DNA from: Fistularia commersonii
Taxonomy: Eukaryota; Chordata; Actinopteri; Syngnathiformes; Fistulariidae
Assembly: GCA_037954325.1 (NCBI GenBank)
Contig: JBBMNZ010000018.1
Span: 14,781,501-14,845,500 of the forward strand
Length of the DNA: 64,000 bases
Direction of reading: 5' to 3'
Shown here: one piece after another, positions 1-12,894 of the stretch
Layout of the letters: each line of letters opens with the position of its first letter
Position numbering within the stretch: the stretch's first letter is position 1
The notes under the pieces: generated by a model
Databases searched by the model: none
What the model saw: only the letters and a program-made list of their open reading frames with translations
Told to the model about the DNA's origin: nothing
Position numbers and translations under genes: made by a program

Positions 1-718
1 GGGATCCATTCACACTGCCAAGACCTGGAAGATGTTAACGCTCCACGGTTTGGTCCACCTGTTCCATTTAATCGTGCAAGCATACATGGTCGCTGGTTCG
101 TCTTGTCCACGCCTCCATAGTTCATTGAGTTTTCGATTTTCCTTTTGCACTTTCAGTTGTTACTATACTGTGAGTCATGTCCTCGCTTTGCCCAGTCATT
201 CTTGACACCCAATTTTCTAAATAAGCACCTGCTCCCGGGAATCTCAGATTTGCATAACCGATGTCCTCGAAATACTAAAAATAAATAAAACAAGTAGCGC
301 CAGCTCTACGGGCAGCCAGGGGTCAGAACGCTGCAACTCAGAGAGCTTCTGCTCCCAAGATACAAATCAGAGTATTTTATTATCCTGCATTAGGGTGGCA
401 GGTGGGCTGCAGCCTTTTCCAGGCTGTCATTGGCCTGAGAAGCGAGGTTCGTCCCGGACCAGCCGATCACCGGGCTACATAGAGACATACAACCGTTCGC
501 CCTCGCATTCACAAAGCATCTGGCAGCCGCCCCTTAAGATAGCAATGTCATTCGTTCCAGAAGTGGGTTCGCGTTACATTACATTACAAAATTGCAATTC
601 AATAACCGAAGATCCAAAGTACCGGCTGTCGTTTGGAAGTCACCGCTCTACCAAATGGCACATCTCAAAACCATATACATACATACATTCATTTCTTCCT
701 TTTGTTTTTTGGGGGGTG
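1..718. other. Gene-free stretch
   Basis: No gene is recognised here. The open frame at 395-766 has no domain, splice sites or composition that would support a protein. Short TTACA repeats near 575-590 resemble the tail of the L2-like element that lies next to it. Confidence 0.5.
47..700. other. Composition note for left window edge
   Basis: No truncated gene is evident at the left edge: no frame entering from base 1 shows a recognisable domain, so the OlfC cluster does not appear to extend past the left end within this window. Confidence 0.3.
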
Positions 719-1341
719 CTAAGTGTGATTAGTGGGGTAGTGCTTGGTGAAGAGGTACGTTTTTAGCTCACGGCGGAAGATGGGCAGCGACCCTGCTGTT
801 CTGACCTTTTCGGGAGTTGGTTCCACCACTGAGGATCCGAGACGGAGAAGAGCCGAGACCGGTTCCACGCGGTTTCCTGAAGATATGACGGGGGCGTCCC
901 GTTCTCCGCCCGGTCGGCGAGCACCAGGGTCTTGAACTTGATGCGGGCGGCTACCGGGAGCCGGTGAAGGGACATAAGAAGGGGAGTTGTGTGGGAGAAT
1001 TTGGGACGGTTGAACGCCAGGCGGGCTGCCGCTTTCTGAAGAAGCTCCAGAGGCCCGATGGAGTTGCAGTCGTCCGGACGAGAGGAGACTAGAGGTCGGA
1101 TGAGTATCTGCGCCGTATCCTCCGAGAGGAATCTGCCAATCTTCCTGATGTCGAGAAGGAGGAACCTGCAGGAACTTGCAACTGCTGCGACGTTCGCCGA
1201 GAACGACGGTTGCTCGTCCAGGACCACATCCAGGTTTCTGGCGGTTGTGGTTTGCATTACCACGGTGTTGTCGATGGTGACGGCCAGGTCTTTTCTGCAG
1301 GAGAAAGAGCAACTCAGTCTTGTCAGGCGGTTAGTTGCCAT
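719..1341 (-). mobile_element. L2-like LINE fragment, end of reverse transcriptase
   Basis: Two overlapping minus-strand frames together encode the C-terminal part of a fish non-LTR retrotransposon ORF2. Recognisable pieces are TIDNTVV, RNLDVVLDE, SCRFLLLDIRKI, a degraded version of the DYCNS motif (DDCNS), AAARLAFNRPKFSH, LHRLPVAARIKFKTL and QWWNQLP, then LKTYLF in the other frame. The frame change and lost residues show it is dead. Assignment to the L2 group rests on memory of these motifs; the family match is firm, the clade less so. Confidence 0.75.
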
Positions 1342-2944
1342 CCAATCTGAGATGTCGGACAGGCAAGCTGTAGATTTTTTACGTCATAAATGAATTTTCG
1401 GAATTGAATAAATCTCACGTTTTAAATACCAATATCTAGAACATGCTTTCTCACTTCTGATTGTTTTCGTGTTGGTATCGCCAGCGATCTGTTTCTCCTT
1501 CACCCACATCTGAAGCAACTTTTCCATATGTGGTCGTGTATTGATGTCTGTTTTTGGGACATGATAGTAATGGACGGCTTCATGGATTCCTTTTGCTTTA
1601 GGACGGTACAAATACTGGATGCGTTGTGATTATATTCACATGCGATATGGGTCACACGTACACCACGTCGGTGCCTCGCTATTATTTCCTGCTTTGTTTC
1701 CATAGAAAGTATCTTCTTTCTCGGTTCATTGCTCGCTTTCCCAGGGAACCATAACGATTAAATAAATACTCAAAATAAGCACAAAGATATGAAATGATGC
1801 CACACGAAAGATAGGAACATGACACGGACCAGGTGGCTGAGGGATGCCGGAAGCTACGAGGAGTTGTGGGAGTGCATTTGGCGCGTCCTGTGCAAATGTC
1901 ACATTTTGATTTTCTTGCTCTTGTCATGACATATTTTTCATATTTCAAGGAAAAAGTTTGCTCCGATCACGCTTCGTATCCTAAAAAAAAAAAAAAAACA
2001 TATATAAAGTGAATTGTATCTTAAGGAGTCACTGTATTTAGGTTTTCCGATGAACCCGGGATGAACCCGGAGGAAACCCCACGAGAAGAACAAGGAAACT
2101 CCAAACCTGGGAGCTTCTTGTTTGGAGGCAGAACCGTCGCCTCTTGGAAAATCAACGAGTCCTCATTCGTCAGTTTCTAGTCATAATCAAGCGCTTGTTG
2201 TTTTGTGAATTCAGTCTTTATCATCGACTTCTAAGTCAGCGACGCACGGCGGTGTCACACGGGAACGCCCAAACTGTCATCCGTCAAAGTCAAACTCCAT
2301 GTATGACTCCACCGTGATAAAGAACGTCAGTAACCGAGTGGGAAGCAAGATCTTATTAAACAGATCTGAAGATTTTGTGCGATTGGTACGACAGGTGGGC
2401 GGCGCTCGCCGATTGTGCGTCCGTCCACGCGAGGAATCGGATGAAAGCAGCGTTTGGATCGCCTCGAACTTTGAAACGGTAACTATCTGGGACTTATTAA
2501 TGTTGTATCTCATTAATTCATCAACAACATCAACACCCCCCCCCCTCCCTCTTTCTGAAAAAAGCCATAAAAATAGCTGTGAAGGAAGATTAGCAGCAGT
2601 GACAAAAGGAATTCATGATTAGCATTTCATTTATAATTGAAGAGGCACCGCTATGATTGAAATTCAATGGAAAACTAAATCCAGGGGAGACGTGTTCGGC
2701 TTCGCTCGAACCAGCTGGCATGAAGATTGTTTTTTTTTTTTTTCCGGCGTTTGCGGTTTTATGAGCCAGGTTTAAAACTAATAAATAAATATATAAATGC
2801 AACTGTATGCCAGAAATCAAGGGGAGGTTTAGGGGGGAGATGGTGGGGTGTTATGTAACGGAGTATGACTCTGCAGGGAAACGTGCCCACTGACCACGGG
2901 CTCTTCTTTATTAAGCTCATTTAAAGGAGAACTGCTGCTGCCAA
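1342..2944. other. Gene-free stretch
   Basis: No coding or RNA gene could be supported. There are short A and T runs (for example near 1983 and 2728) and only short, isolated open frames without recognisable motifs. Confidence 0.5.
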
Positions 2945-4182
2945 AGTCATTCATTCATTATCGGCTCTGCTACTTCTGCGGTACTTACAACCAACCATCC
3001 ATGTGGCTGCCTGGATGGTTGGTTGGATGGTCGGGGTCTCCAGTTAATCGGAGAACCTGGAGGAAACCCATTGGGACAAGGGAGAACATGGACACGACCG
3101 GGGACCTTCTTGCTGTGAAGCGCTAGTCGCTAGTCGCTAGCTGCTAGCCGCTAGCCGCTAGCCGCTAGCCGCTATTGCAAATCATGGCGTCATCGGCGTG
3201 AGTTGCAGAATCTGCTTTTCTGTTCCGGCGTATCAAACTGGAAGTGGTGGAACCGATGTAAGAGTCGACAATTATTGAGGCTGATTTATATATTCCACTT
3301 GCAGGTGGTCGTCATCACATTTGTAACCTAATCGGTGTTCATCGATAAGCCGGACTTTTCAGTGCCCATGTGATTAATTTGTCGTGTTGACGCCATTAAA
3401 GTGGTGGATTACACACAGTGTAAGGCGTTTTTAATTTTTTTTTTGCATTTAGGCAGCTATGACCCTAATTTCCTATTGAGCGCACCTGAATATAAGCCGC
3501 GCCGGCTAAAAATAACTAAATAAATATATGTGCACATATACAGGCCGATCTTGTCTTTGAGCTGCAGGTTGTAACATGGGATACTTACACAGAAACATTT
3601 AACTTTTAATTAAATACATAGCGGTAACATCCACAAATATGTACTGCTTTTTTCCAAACAGTACACCGCCGATGAAAAAGATGAATAATAAATAACACAA
3701 GGACAAAGTCCAACCATCTATCTTATTCTATCTTGTTTAACTGTACAACAACCCCTCCTTATAACCGGAATTACGACATGTAATCATATACATGTACTCG
3801 TAAATACAAATGTATATACGTCGCATATATTTCTATATATATTGACATACCTTTGACTTTATTTTTATGTATTTATTTGATTTTTTTTACCATTCTTTTT
3901 ACTTTATTTTTATTATTCACTGTTTAATTCTTTTTAATTCTTTTTTTTTTATTCTTTTTATAGAGCTCTATTTTGATTGTCCCCCACTTGACTCTGTAGC
4001 AGGAGCTGCTTTCAACCAAAAGCAATTTCTGATTCAGAATTTTCTGCTCATTTCATCGGTCCGAGTTAAATGTTTTGGCGGCGTGAAGCTCATTTTCCCC
4101 CCAAAAATCCATAAGTTAGCCGCATCGTTGTTTAAACCGCGGTGTGAAAAAAGTGGCGGCTTATAATTCGTAAATCACGGTA
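2945..4182 (-). mobile_element. Non-autonomous repeat with short TIRs, copy 1
   Basis: This approximately 1.2-kb stretch is a diverged reverse-complement copy of 6844-7901. Shared blocks include ATTCATTCATTATC, GGGACCTTCTTGCTGTGA, a stretch around CGCCATTAAAGTGGTGGATT and the ATAAGCCGC region near its end. Copy 2 begins and ends with near-inverted 13-base termini (TACCGTCATTTCC and GGAAATAACGGTA), and copy 1 ends in a related CACGGTA. There is no coding capacity. I infer a non-autonomous DNA transposon; the superfamily cannot be named from this. Confidence 0.55.
3119..3174. repeat. 7-bp tandem repeat (AGCCGCT)n
   Basis: About seven or eight copies of AGTCGCT/AGCCGCT lie inside repeat copy 1. 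A weaker TAGCAGC-type array occupies the matching position in copy 2 near 7668-7698, so the array belongs to the element. Confidence 0.8.
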
Positions 4183-6843
4183 CTTTTTCTTCCTATATTT
4201 AAATTTGTGTATTCCTTCGATGTCTTTTATTTTCGCTGTTTTACGTCCCGACGTCCTTCCGTTGCGGCCGTCTGCTCGCACCGACACACCGGGGAGGGGG
4301 CTGGAAATTGCGCCTGGCAACCGAGCTCCTCCATTGTGGAGGAAAATGTTAAATAAAGGATGCTCGCCGGACGGCATTGAAATGCAATTACGGAAGATTT
4401 GCCGCGCCGTCTATCTTTTGGCACTCGCTCCCAATGCTGGCGATGATATAATGAGGACGAAAGAAGAAATCGTTGTCGGAGCGGTTGGCATTCGTGGTGG
4501 AAAATGTTGAAATTCAGAAAATCACGAAGGTTAACTACCGTTTCGATCGCGCGACTCCGATGACCCGCGGAACGTTAAATGCTAACGGCCTCCGTTTAGC
4601 GAAGAGTGAAAGAACGCGAAGCGACGGCAGAGGGTTCGGGATGCGAGAAAGCTCAAAGGGAGCGGACGGCGCCTGCTTGATCGGACTGCGGGACCAAAAA
4701 GAAAGATCGGGAAATTAAAAAAAGGGGGGGTCGGGGAAGCACTCGAGGTGTAATTGGACGGACACTTGTGTCTGACAGGCCCCGGGTCCTGAAAATGACA
4801 GCTCTCTTCACGCTCCCTGTAACGTCCCTTTCCGTAATGGCCACTTCTGGTTTATTCCCCTCGGCTAATTGTACATCCACTGGAGCACCCTTACGTGCCC
4901 ACATATGGCCGCTCCTTAAAACAGGACAATTTGAGAACTAAGTGGTCAAACTGATTGTGTCGTTAGCGCTACCGTTAGCGCTCCCGCCGCCGCCGTTGCC
5001 GTCGTGATTTGTACGTATCAGACTCCCCTTCCTTTTTCTGGCCATTAGTGTGGAAAGAAATGACGCGGTGCCCAGTACCATGGATACACCGAGGAACACT
5101 TCTGAAGCGCACCCTACTTCAGGGTCTATTTCGAGTGTGTCTTCCAGGTTTAGCCTCGGCAGATGGGGAATAGGGTTGTCGTTCGTGTGTGTGTGTGTGT
5201 GGGTGGGTGGAAAGAGGTACAAATCAGCTGTTAAACAGCAGGGAGTGATTTGAAAAAAATGACTGGAAGTATATTTAGAATATCGAGATCTTTAAAATTC
5301 CTTTTTGAGCAGCAACAGCAGAAATTATTTAGCACGAGGTGGCCCACATCGCCAAGAAGGTACACCTCAGCACATGCTCTTTATACTTCAAACACTTTGG
5401 GTTTTTACTCAAAAAAAGCTTTTTTTTTTCTCGTTTTATATCATTCATCGTATTCTATATGTCCCCTGGCAAGCACCCAGCATGGCTCGGTATCAAGTAT
5501 GTAAAAGTACCTCGAAGAATCGTTGGCCGTTTCATTAGTTTCATGCTAAAATGGTTGTTTACGAGTTTGGAAATGACTAACATTCCAGCGCCGCAGCAGC
5601 CGCTCAAAGTTGTCGGTTAAACGTGAACCATATATGGTCTGTTTTCGGGAGTCGAGGAATCTTCAGTGCCCAAGGTGGCAAGTTGGGGTCTGCGCGGAAA
5701 GACCACCGCTCGTTTTTGGAGCTGGTCCAGACTCCGACCGTTCGAGCAAAGCCTCGGACCTGCACCTCGGCCGAATCAGAAGGAAAATCGGGGAACGCTG
5801 ATGCAGAGCAACCAGCCAAGCTGGTGGATCCGCGTTTCCTGAAAGTGGATCATCTTCTCAAAGCTAAATTCCTGAGAGGATCCCCGCCTGTCGGACGCTT
5901 CTTGGATTACGGGCAATATGTTTCCAGGAAATTGAATAGGCCTCTCGTCAAGATAAGATTTATCGGCGAAGACGAGGACCTAATCCCGACGAAATGCCTG
6001 GCATCAGACATTCTCCCAAAATTGGAAGCCGAAATAACCATCACGCCGCCTGTAAGCCTTGAAAATAGCAATTAAAACCACTTTTTGTGCTCACTAAGGC
6101 GATAAATCATCCGAAAAGTACCTTCTTGCTTGTCAGATCCAGAAGCTCCGCTCATTTCATTCAGGCCAGGACGCCAACTGTCCCAGATTCCGCACGGTTC
6201 GGCGTGACGGATGCGCTCGGGGCGCCGGATTGGCTGCAAACATTGACATTAATGGAGTACCTGTCGCTGCCGGGTATTTTTAGTCGTACGTGCATTTCAC
6301 CTCGATCCGTGATCGTCCTAATTGGGTTGCGGAAAAGTTTCCGAGGTGTGATGGAGGAGAGAGGCCATGTTTTCTGAGCCAAGGGCGGCAGAGCTGGAGG
6401 TGAAGATGTTTTAGGTCCTCTTTGGGATGTTTCGGAGATAAAGTGGAGGGACGGTGAAGATCTGGACCAGAGAGGAGGTTTACGGACCAAGGGGAGGAGG
6501 ACAGGTTGCAGAAGAGAGGGTTAGATTGGGAAACAGCTGGAAGGAACGGAAGAATCTGGATCTCCAATGATCAGCGGTCAACCCACTGTGAAGACTCGGG
6601 ATGTGCGCTGATTTCTTTTTTCAACCTAGATAAGAAGAGAAACAATAATGGTGATGTCATTTGCATTTCGGAATGACATGCCGGAGTGATTAGAAGGGGC
6701 AAGGATAATAAATACAAGCTAATTTCCGGCAGATAGAGGGGCTGCGAGAGAGAAAAACATCAATTCGAACTTCCGGGGGGCTTGAAATTGTTCGATTAGA
6801 CAAATAATACGAAAGTAAAGGAAACCAATGGAAAAACTCAATT
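4183..6843. other. Gene-free stretch with one unexplained open frame
   Basis: Mostly unassigned DNA with a short (GT)n near 5187-5205. The longest frame runs on the plus strand from 5623 to 6075 (about 150 codons). It has no signal peptide, membrane helix, repeat or motif I recognise and no clear splice context, so I do not call it a gene. The part from about 6400 to 6560 resembles the decayed RTE-like tail seen at 53.7-54.1 kb. Confidence 0.4.
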
Positions 6844-7901
6844 TACCGTCATTTCCGGACTATAAGCCGCTACTTTTTTCACAAACTTTGAACGACTATG
6901 TGGCTAATTTATGTTTTCCTGGGGGCTAACCAGCTTCAGGCCACCAAAACATTTAGCCCCGTCGCATCGGACTGATCAAATGAGCGCGAAATTCTGAGGC
7001 CGATCGACTGAAGAAGACGACTTTAACAGTTTTGGCGCAGAAGGAAGACCAAGACAGGGATTGGCTGGAGTTACAAAATGGATGCATGGATGGACTTTTC
7101 CTTATCTTATTTATTAGTCATCTTTTCCATCTGTTTGGAAAAAACATTTCCAGTGCGTATTCTTGGATGTTACCGCGATGTATTAAATTAAAAGTAAAAT
7201 GTTTTTGTGTAAATATCTCATATTACTGCAGCTTATAGACAATTGCAGCCTATATACACATATATATATATACAAACATGTATTTATTTAGCTATTTTTA
7301 GCCGGTGCGGCTTATATTCAGGTACGCTCAATGTTATAGTTGCCTAAATGCAAAAAAAACAACCTTACTGTGTGTGAAATCCACCGCTTTAATGGCGTCA
7401 ACGCAACAAATTCATTAAATCTGCGCTGAAAAGCCGGCTTTTTAATGAACACGGATTAGGTTTTAAATCTGATGGCGACCATCTGAAAGTGGAATGTATA
7501 AATCAGATTTGATAATTGTCGGTTCCACTACTTCCGGTTCGATACGCCGAAACAGTAAAGCAGATCCTGCAACTCACACCGATTTGCTCATGCAAATCAT
7601 GACACCAAAACACCAAATGCAAATTTGCTAATGCCAATCATGGTGTTATGATTGGCATTAGCGGCTAACAGCTAGCAGCAAGCAGCTAGCAGCTTGCACT
7701 TCAGCCTCACAGCAAGAAGGTCCCTGGTCCTCCAGGTTCTCCAGAGGGTGACGTTTATTTGTCTCCGTATGACGCGTGGATGGTTGTGCGTACCTCGACT
7801 GCAGAAGAAGAAGTGCAGATAATGAATGAATGAATGACTTATTTAGTTATTTTTAGCAGCTCATATACAGGTGCGCTAATTAATAACTGGAAATAACGGT
7901 A
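6844..7901 (+). mobile_element. Non-autonomous repeat with short TIRs, copy 2
   Basis: The element begins TACCGTCATTTCC and ends GGAAATAACGGTA, which are near-perfect inverted termini. The motif ACTATAAGCCGCTAC follows the left end. It mirrors copy 1 (2945-4182) and is partly matched by 33540-34104. It has no coding capacity. Confidence 0.6.
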
Positions 7902-8877
7902 TGAAAATGTTAAAAAAGACCAAAACACGGAGACAGAGAGAAAAAAAAAAAAAAAGCAAGACATGGTTGTTGTATTTTTGCAGGTATTTACAGTTCTTGG
8001 GCTTCTTTGTGTGTGTGAGAACAACAACAGGAAGTGCCTTCTCGGACTCTTGGTCAGCCTGCATCATTAGCTGGGGAACCAAGTTGGTTCCTGAATCTGC
8101 TAATGGCTCTCTGGTGTCCTTTTCACAATTTTTCTCCATCTCTATGGTTACACCGACCCGCCGGCCTGTTTGTTTCCGTCTCCATTAGTTTCCCGCCGAA
8201 GGAGGCCCGAGCGGTCCGAGGAGATCTCAAGCTATGTGTCTCCTCTGTTCTGGCGCAGCAAAGTACTCCGTTATCCTCCCGAGGCCTTCGACTAAAAAAC
8301 ATCTGACGTCGGCGTGTGGCGTTCACCTCCGAGGAGAAAAGTGCACAGGTTCGCGGCGGAGGAGGGAAAGTAAATCCCCTGGATTCACAGGAATGGATAG
8401 AAATAACGGCGACCGCAACACATCACGTTATCGCCTTACATTTTCCAGCATCTTGTCGGATGCATTCCGTCGCCGTAATCGTTCCCTCCCCCCGTAGACT
8501 GTTACGCAAGCGGAGCCCGTCTTCTTCCGAAACAAAAGTTCAAGGGCGAAGCTGCACCGCGGAAAACCGGAGGCGCGGCCAAATAATCAACCGTAATTTG
8601 GAAGGAGGAGACAAATAGCAGTGAGCCCGGTATTTACCGCTAAACCTGATCCCGAGCGGCTTTCCGGGGGATGATGGCAGGAGCGATGGAATCCGAGGCA
8701 AGATTCAGGTGGTGGCGCTGGATTTGCACATCCACGCAGTCCAGTTCCTCCCATTTTGGTTTGCCGGCTCTTTTTGATCCAAACTATATTTCTGCAAACG
8801 AGTGAACACATGTACCCCCCGTGTTCTTCGTGGAAAGTCTCACATTTTGAGACAGCGACCTTCTACCTGGATCTGCA
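7902..8877. other. Gene-free stretch
   Basis: Nothing recognisable on either strand. Overlapping short frames in the 8034-8618 interval look like chance frames in GC-richer DNA. Confidence 0.45.
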
Positions 8878-9440
8878 GCATAGTTTGGACATGAACAGAG
8901 GAGTGTTGATATTCAAACCGTCTCAGTCATCACTTCATTGTGGACATACATGTCCTGCACCCCTGTTACAAAGTCGTCTTTTTTTTTGGGCTTTGCCCTT
9001 CAAGAGTCTCCACACCGAATCCACCTTCTCCATTTAACTCTAGTCTCTGGATCCTCCTCTCTCAAACCAACTAACTTCATATCCTCTCTCACTACGTCCA
9101 TGGTACTTCTCTTTGGTCTTCCTCTCGACCTCCAATTCCAGCATCCTCCTTACAATATATTGACTCTCCCTCATCTATCCATGACCCAACCATCTCGGTC
9201 TGGCTTCTCTGACCTTCTCTCCAGAACATCTGATGGACTCATTCCTGATCCTCTCCATCCTGGTCACTCCCAAAGAGAACCTCAACATCTTCATCTCCTG
9301 TCTTTAGGTCATTGTCAGTGTTTGTAGTCCATCCAGCACCATCTCCCCACTGTCTCCTCCACCTTTCCTTTCCTTCTGGCTGATAGTCTTCTATCCCTTC
9401 GTACCTCTGACACTATTTTCCACACTCTCCTCCGCAATGG
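8878..9440 (-). mobile_element. RTE-like LINE 3' fragment
   Basis: The minus strand carries a decayed form of the RTE-like tail found repeatedly in this window: segments that read back as LDVLERRSEKPD-type, RGRPKRR-type and RWRKLT-type peptides are visible once frameshifts are allowed. The outer piece at 8878-8975 is also present, inverted, at about 28010-28100, so both copies share sequence beyond the common tail. A further short piece of the same family lies at about 10003-10115. Confidence 0.65.
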
Positions 9441-10002
9441 ACGTCAAAAACTAAATTTGCTGTATATTCCCAGAATGCAACCATCACAACATTTTAGATG
9501 TTTTCCTTCTAAATTAATTTCACCCGATTGGTCCAAACTGTTTTTATTAAACCAAATAATGTGTCTTGGTTCATCTATCTATGTGGGCAGCATGCAGGTA
9601 CAGGAACAACATTGAAATGCTCTTCTACTAGAAGGCAACAGGTAGTGAATGAAGGTGGATCTACCAGCTGCTCCTCAGGAGGTCCCCATTCTGGAAAATA
9701 GAGCTATTTCAGCTCTGCTCCGTTTCTTCACAACATACCTATGCGAGCTTTAGGACTGGAAAAAAAAAGACATAAAAAGAGACTCAGAGCAGTTGAAGGA
9801 GATCTTTGTGTGTCTCTGCTCAGTTCCTGCGAGAATATTGGCTTCGTGTTCAATCAAACAGGGCCAGATTTCACACGGAGGAAGTCAATTGAGATCACAG
9901 TTTCATTCGATTTCATAAAAAAACGTTTATTTGGTGCCGAGCCGTCCGAATTTCTTCATGTAAAATATGTGCCTTGGCTCAAAAAAGGTTTTTAGAGCAT
10001 AC

Positions 10003-10115
10003 GCCACTGTCTCCTCCAACTTTCCTTTCTTTCTGGCTGATTTCCTTCTGGTATTCTATCTCTTTTCTCCACCCATTCTAACCTGTTTAAACTCACATCT
10101 TGACATCTTTTCTGG
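10003..10115 (-). mobile_element. Short RTE-like fragment
   Basis: A short stretch matches the CTGTCTCCTCCACCTTTCC segment of the neighbouring RTE-like fragment (9345-9370), followed by the same degraded continuation. It is probably a separated part of one old insertion. Confidence 0.45.
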
Positions 10116-10194
10116 ACTGTTGACCATAAGTGTTATATTTATTTGAATTATTAATTTGAATTAATGCAGAGCAATTTTGCACCAACAATTTGCA

Positions 10195-10380
10195 CAATTT
10201 TGCACAGCAATATATATAAATGTATGTATGTATGTATATATGCATAATTATTTATATATGTATATATTTATATAATATATAAATATATATAATATTTATA
10301 TATGTATAATTATTTATACTTCACATATATATTATTCTCTTTTTTATGTCTATCTTTTTTTTTTTTTTTTTTTTCTTTTA
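10195..10380. repeat. AT-rich low-complexity and poly-T tract
   Basis: Irregular (TATA)n and TGTA repeats are followed by an approximately 20-base T run at 10356-10374. There is no gene content. Confidence 0.8.
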
Positions 10381-10479
10381 CATTTTATTCTTGATGTTCA
10401 CATGGTCACAACTTTTATGCAGCTACCTCATGTGCCCCCCGTTTGCCCCTCTGGAGACAAATAGAGTTTTTCTGATTGT

Positions 10480-10905
10480 GTGATTTGGGTTGATTGATTG
10501 TGTCAATCTTTTGCTCGCTCTAAGCGATCTCAGGCAAAACTGTTCTCAGTTCTACTACCTCAGTGGTGGAACAAACTTCCGGAAGCAACAAGACTAGCAT
10601 CATCTCTCTCAACCTTCAAGAAACAGGTAAAAACTTTTCTCTTTCAGGACTATTTACTGCGCTGATGCGTGAGCCGCCCCGGATCAGGTTGGGCACCAAG
10701 CTAGGCTATGCAGTGTGTGTGTGTACGTTTGTGTATGTCTTTGTCAAAAAAAATTAAATAAAAAAAATAAACCCAAGCTTACTGTTCTGTATATTCCATG
10801 TGCATATTGTATTTGCAAGTGTTATTTTCAGTCCCTATGTCCTCTATTGTAAGTCGCTTTGGATAAAAGCGTCTGCCAAATGTAATGTAATGTAATGTAA
10901 AGTAA
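10480..10905 (+). mobile_element. L2-like LINE 3' end
   Basis: The region around 10545-10650 encodes a remnant of the ORF2 end (a WWNKLP-type motif, then STFKKQVKTFLF-type residues). The piece at 10846-10880 (AAGTCGCTTTGGATAAAAGC, then GTCTGCCAAATG) followed by a TAATG array at about 10880-10910 is the characteristic 3' terminus of fish L2-like LINEs. The same terminus occurs inverted at 29730-29815. Confidence 0.75.
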
Positions 10906-10910
10906 TGTAA

Positions 10911-12444
10911 TGTCCACTTTCTTGATCTCGGCTCCCTTTATCCTCACCGTTCCACCTGGGTTCCTCTCATTCTCGTTCCCGTCCTCCGGCGTTTCCTTGT
11001 TTTTCCCGGCGCGGCGTCCCGACTCGGCTCTGAGAGGCATCTGGTCAGAATCTGCTTCGTCGATGACGTCAATCTCTGCTTTATCAGCGAGGCCTTCGTG
11101 TCACCACGCACAAGACGACCTTTGGGCGGACGATCGCCAGCTGAGAGGAGATGGAAAGAGAGACTTGAGCCTCATCTGTTATCCGGTTTTAAAAGTCTCA
11201 CATTTGCCAGAGGGAGTTTCAAGACCGAGACCCTCGGGAAGGGGAGAAACAGAACATAAATCGGGGGAATGCGTTTTGAAAAATACCTGAACGCGCGCAA
11301 ACGCCGCCGTCTCTCGGCTCGGGACGCCGCTTTTCTGCGGCATCTGTTTCCCGTCTGGCTCCGACAGACCTCTCAGATCCGCCTCTCCACCCTCGTCGTT
11401 TTATTCCCCCGCCAAGAGAGGAGCAACGGATCGATCGGCGCCGGTTAATCCGCGTTGACCCGAGAGCAGCTGCGGAAAACATTTCGGTTTGTTTTCGCAG
11501 GAAACATCCAGGCGTGATGTTTCTACGTAAAGGCCTGTGAAGTATAAGGATTTAATTAACCAATGACGGCCGGGATCTCGGTACCTCCGAGACCCTCCGC
11601 CTCGTCTCGCTATTTCGGGTCAAATGTGCGCCGATGACGCCGCCGGATCTTTTCGGAATCCTTTCCGGGGCTGTCCTGTGCGTCTCCGTCCCGGCGGGAA
11701 CAAAAACATGACGTGACTTGGAATAATTTCACAGATTTTCGTGCTCTGACCAGAAGTCAGCCGTGAGATCGCCTTTGCAGGTGGCAAAAGGTGTAGAAAT
11801 AATAATGACCAAAAAATGGGTGGACTTTTGCAAAGAAGCGCATTCAGATTCGTCTGTTCAAACTCAAGGTCACCGAGTAAAACATGTTATTTATTAACGG
11901 TTAAATTGCATTTTTTACGGTTAAATTTACAGTTAAATGATAAAAACCAGTGCTTCGTGTCACTTGAAGCATCCAAAGATTCTCTTCCATGGGAAGGCAT
12001 GAAAAGGATGGATAATTATAATTCATGAGAATATAATTCTCTTTGCAGATTTATCTAAATTACTTGTAAGAGTGTGATTATAAGTCGATCGTGACTACAG
12101 ACGTGCAAAGTGTGTTTTTATATATTTGTCAAGTAAAATACTTGATTATCCGGTGATTTTGTTCAGGTTTTACAAGATGTTTTTTTTTATACTGTATGTT
12201 TACATGTTATATACTTATATTAAAGGGTATTTGCCTAAAAAATAATTTAACCTTATTTTTTTAATCCCTAAATAACAGAATCATCAAAATCATCTCATAT
12301 AACTACGATTACTTATTACTTCTTTACAAATTATCATTGTTGTTTTTCTTGAGTGAAACAAATGACACAAAGTATGAAGACTTGGTTGAGTTTCCTGGTC
12401 GGTAGGGTTTTTTTGGTATTTTAGTTATTTTATTGAATACAGAG

Positions 12445-12447
<3 letters not shown>
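10911..12447. other. Gene-free stretch
   Basis: GC-richer DNA from about 10920 to 11700, then AT-rich DNA. No frame shows a domain or splice structure. TGACGTCA at 11063-11070 matches the cAMP-response element but has no gene beside it. Confidence 0.45.
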
Positions 12448-12478
<31 letters not shown>

Positions 12479-12565
12479 CATTATTAGTATTATTATTATT
12501 ATTATTTTTATTACTATTATTATTATTATTATTATCATCATCATTATCATTATTATCATCATCTG
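12448..12565. repeat. (ATT)n microsatellite
   Basis: A nearly pure ATT array with ATC interruptions. It creates a spurious leucine-rich open frame on the plus strand. Confidence 0.95.
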
Positions 12566-12894
12566 TGCTATTTGAAATTATTTTATTCGTACAATTATTT
12601 TTGTATTACACATTTTTTGGCCTCCTGGGTACATTTAAATTTTATTTTTAAAAATAAGACAGATTTCAAGCTGTTTTGTGTGTTTGAGAGGCGGCGATGA
12701 ACGGCTGCCAGCAGCACACTGCTACCACCTGCTGGTGAAACAAAAGCCTGCGTGAATCCCTACAAGGTGGAACCCAACTTAATTACAATTTTTTTAATTG
12801 GGAATTGCTTTGTTGCGCAAGGTTTCCCTTCATTCGTTTTTCTAAAAAGGAACACACTTGAAGAATATTAGGAAACAATAAAGATCGCGTTTTG

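Noticed and set aside
5623..6075. Open frame of about 150 codons on the plus strand
   Set aside because: No motif, signal, splice context or homologue that I recognise; it could be chance in mixed-composition DNA.
12433..12651. Leucine-rich open frame
   Set aside because: It is a translation of the (ATT)n microsatellite.
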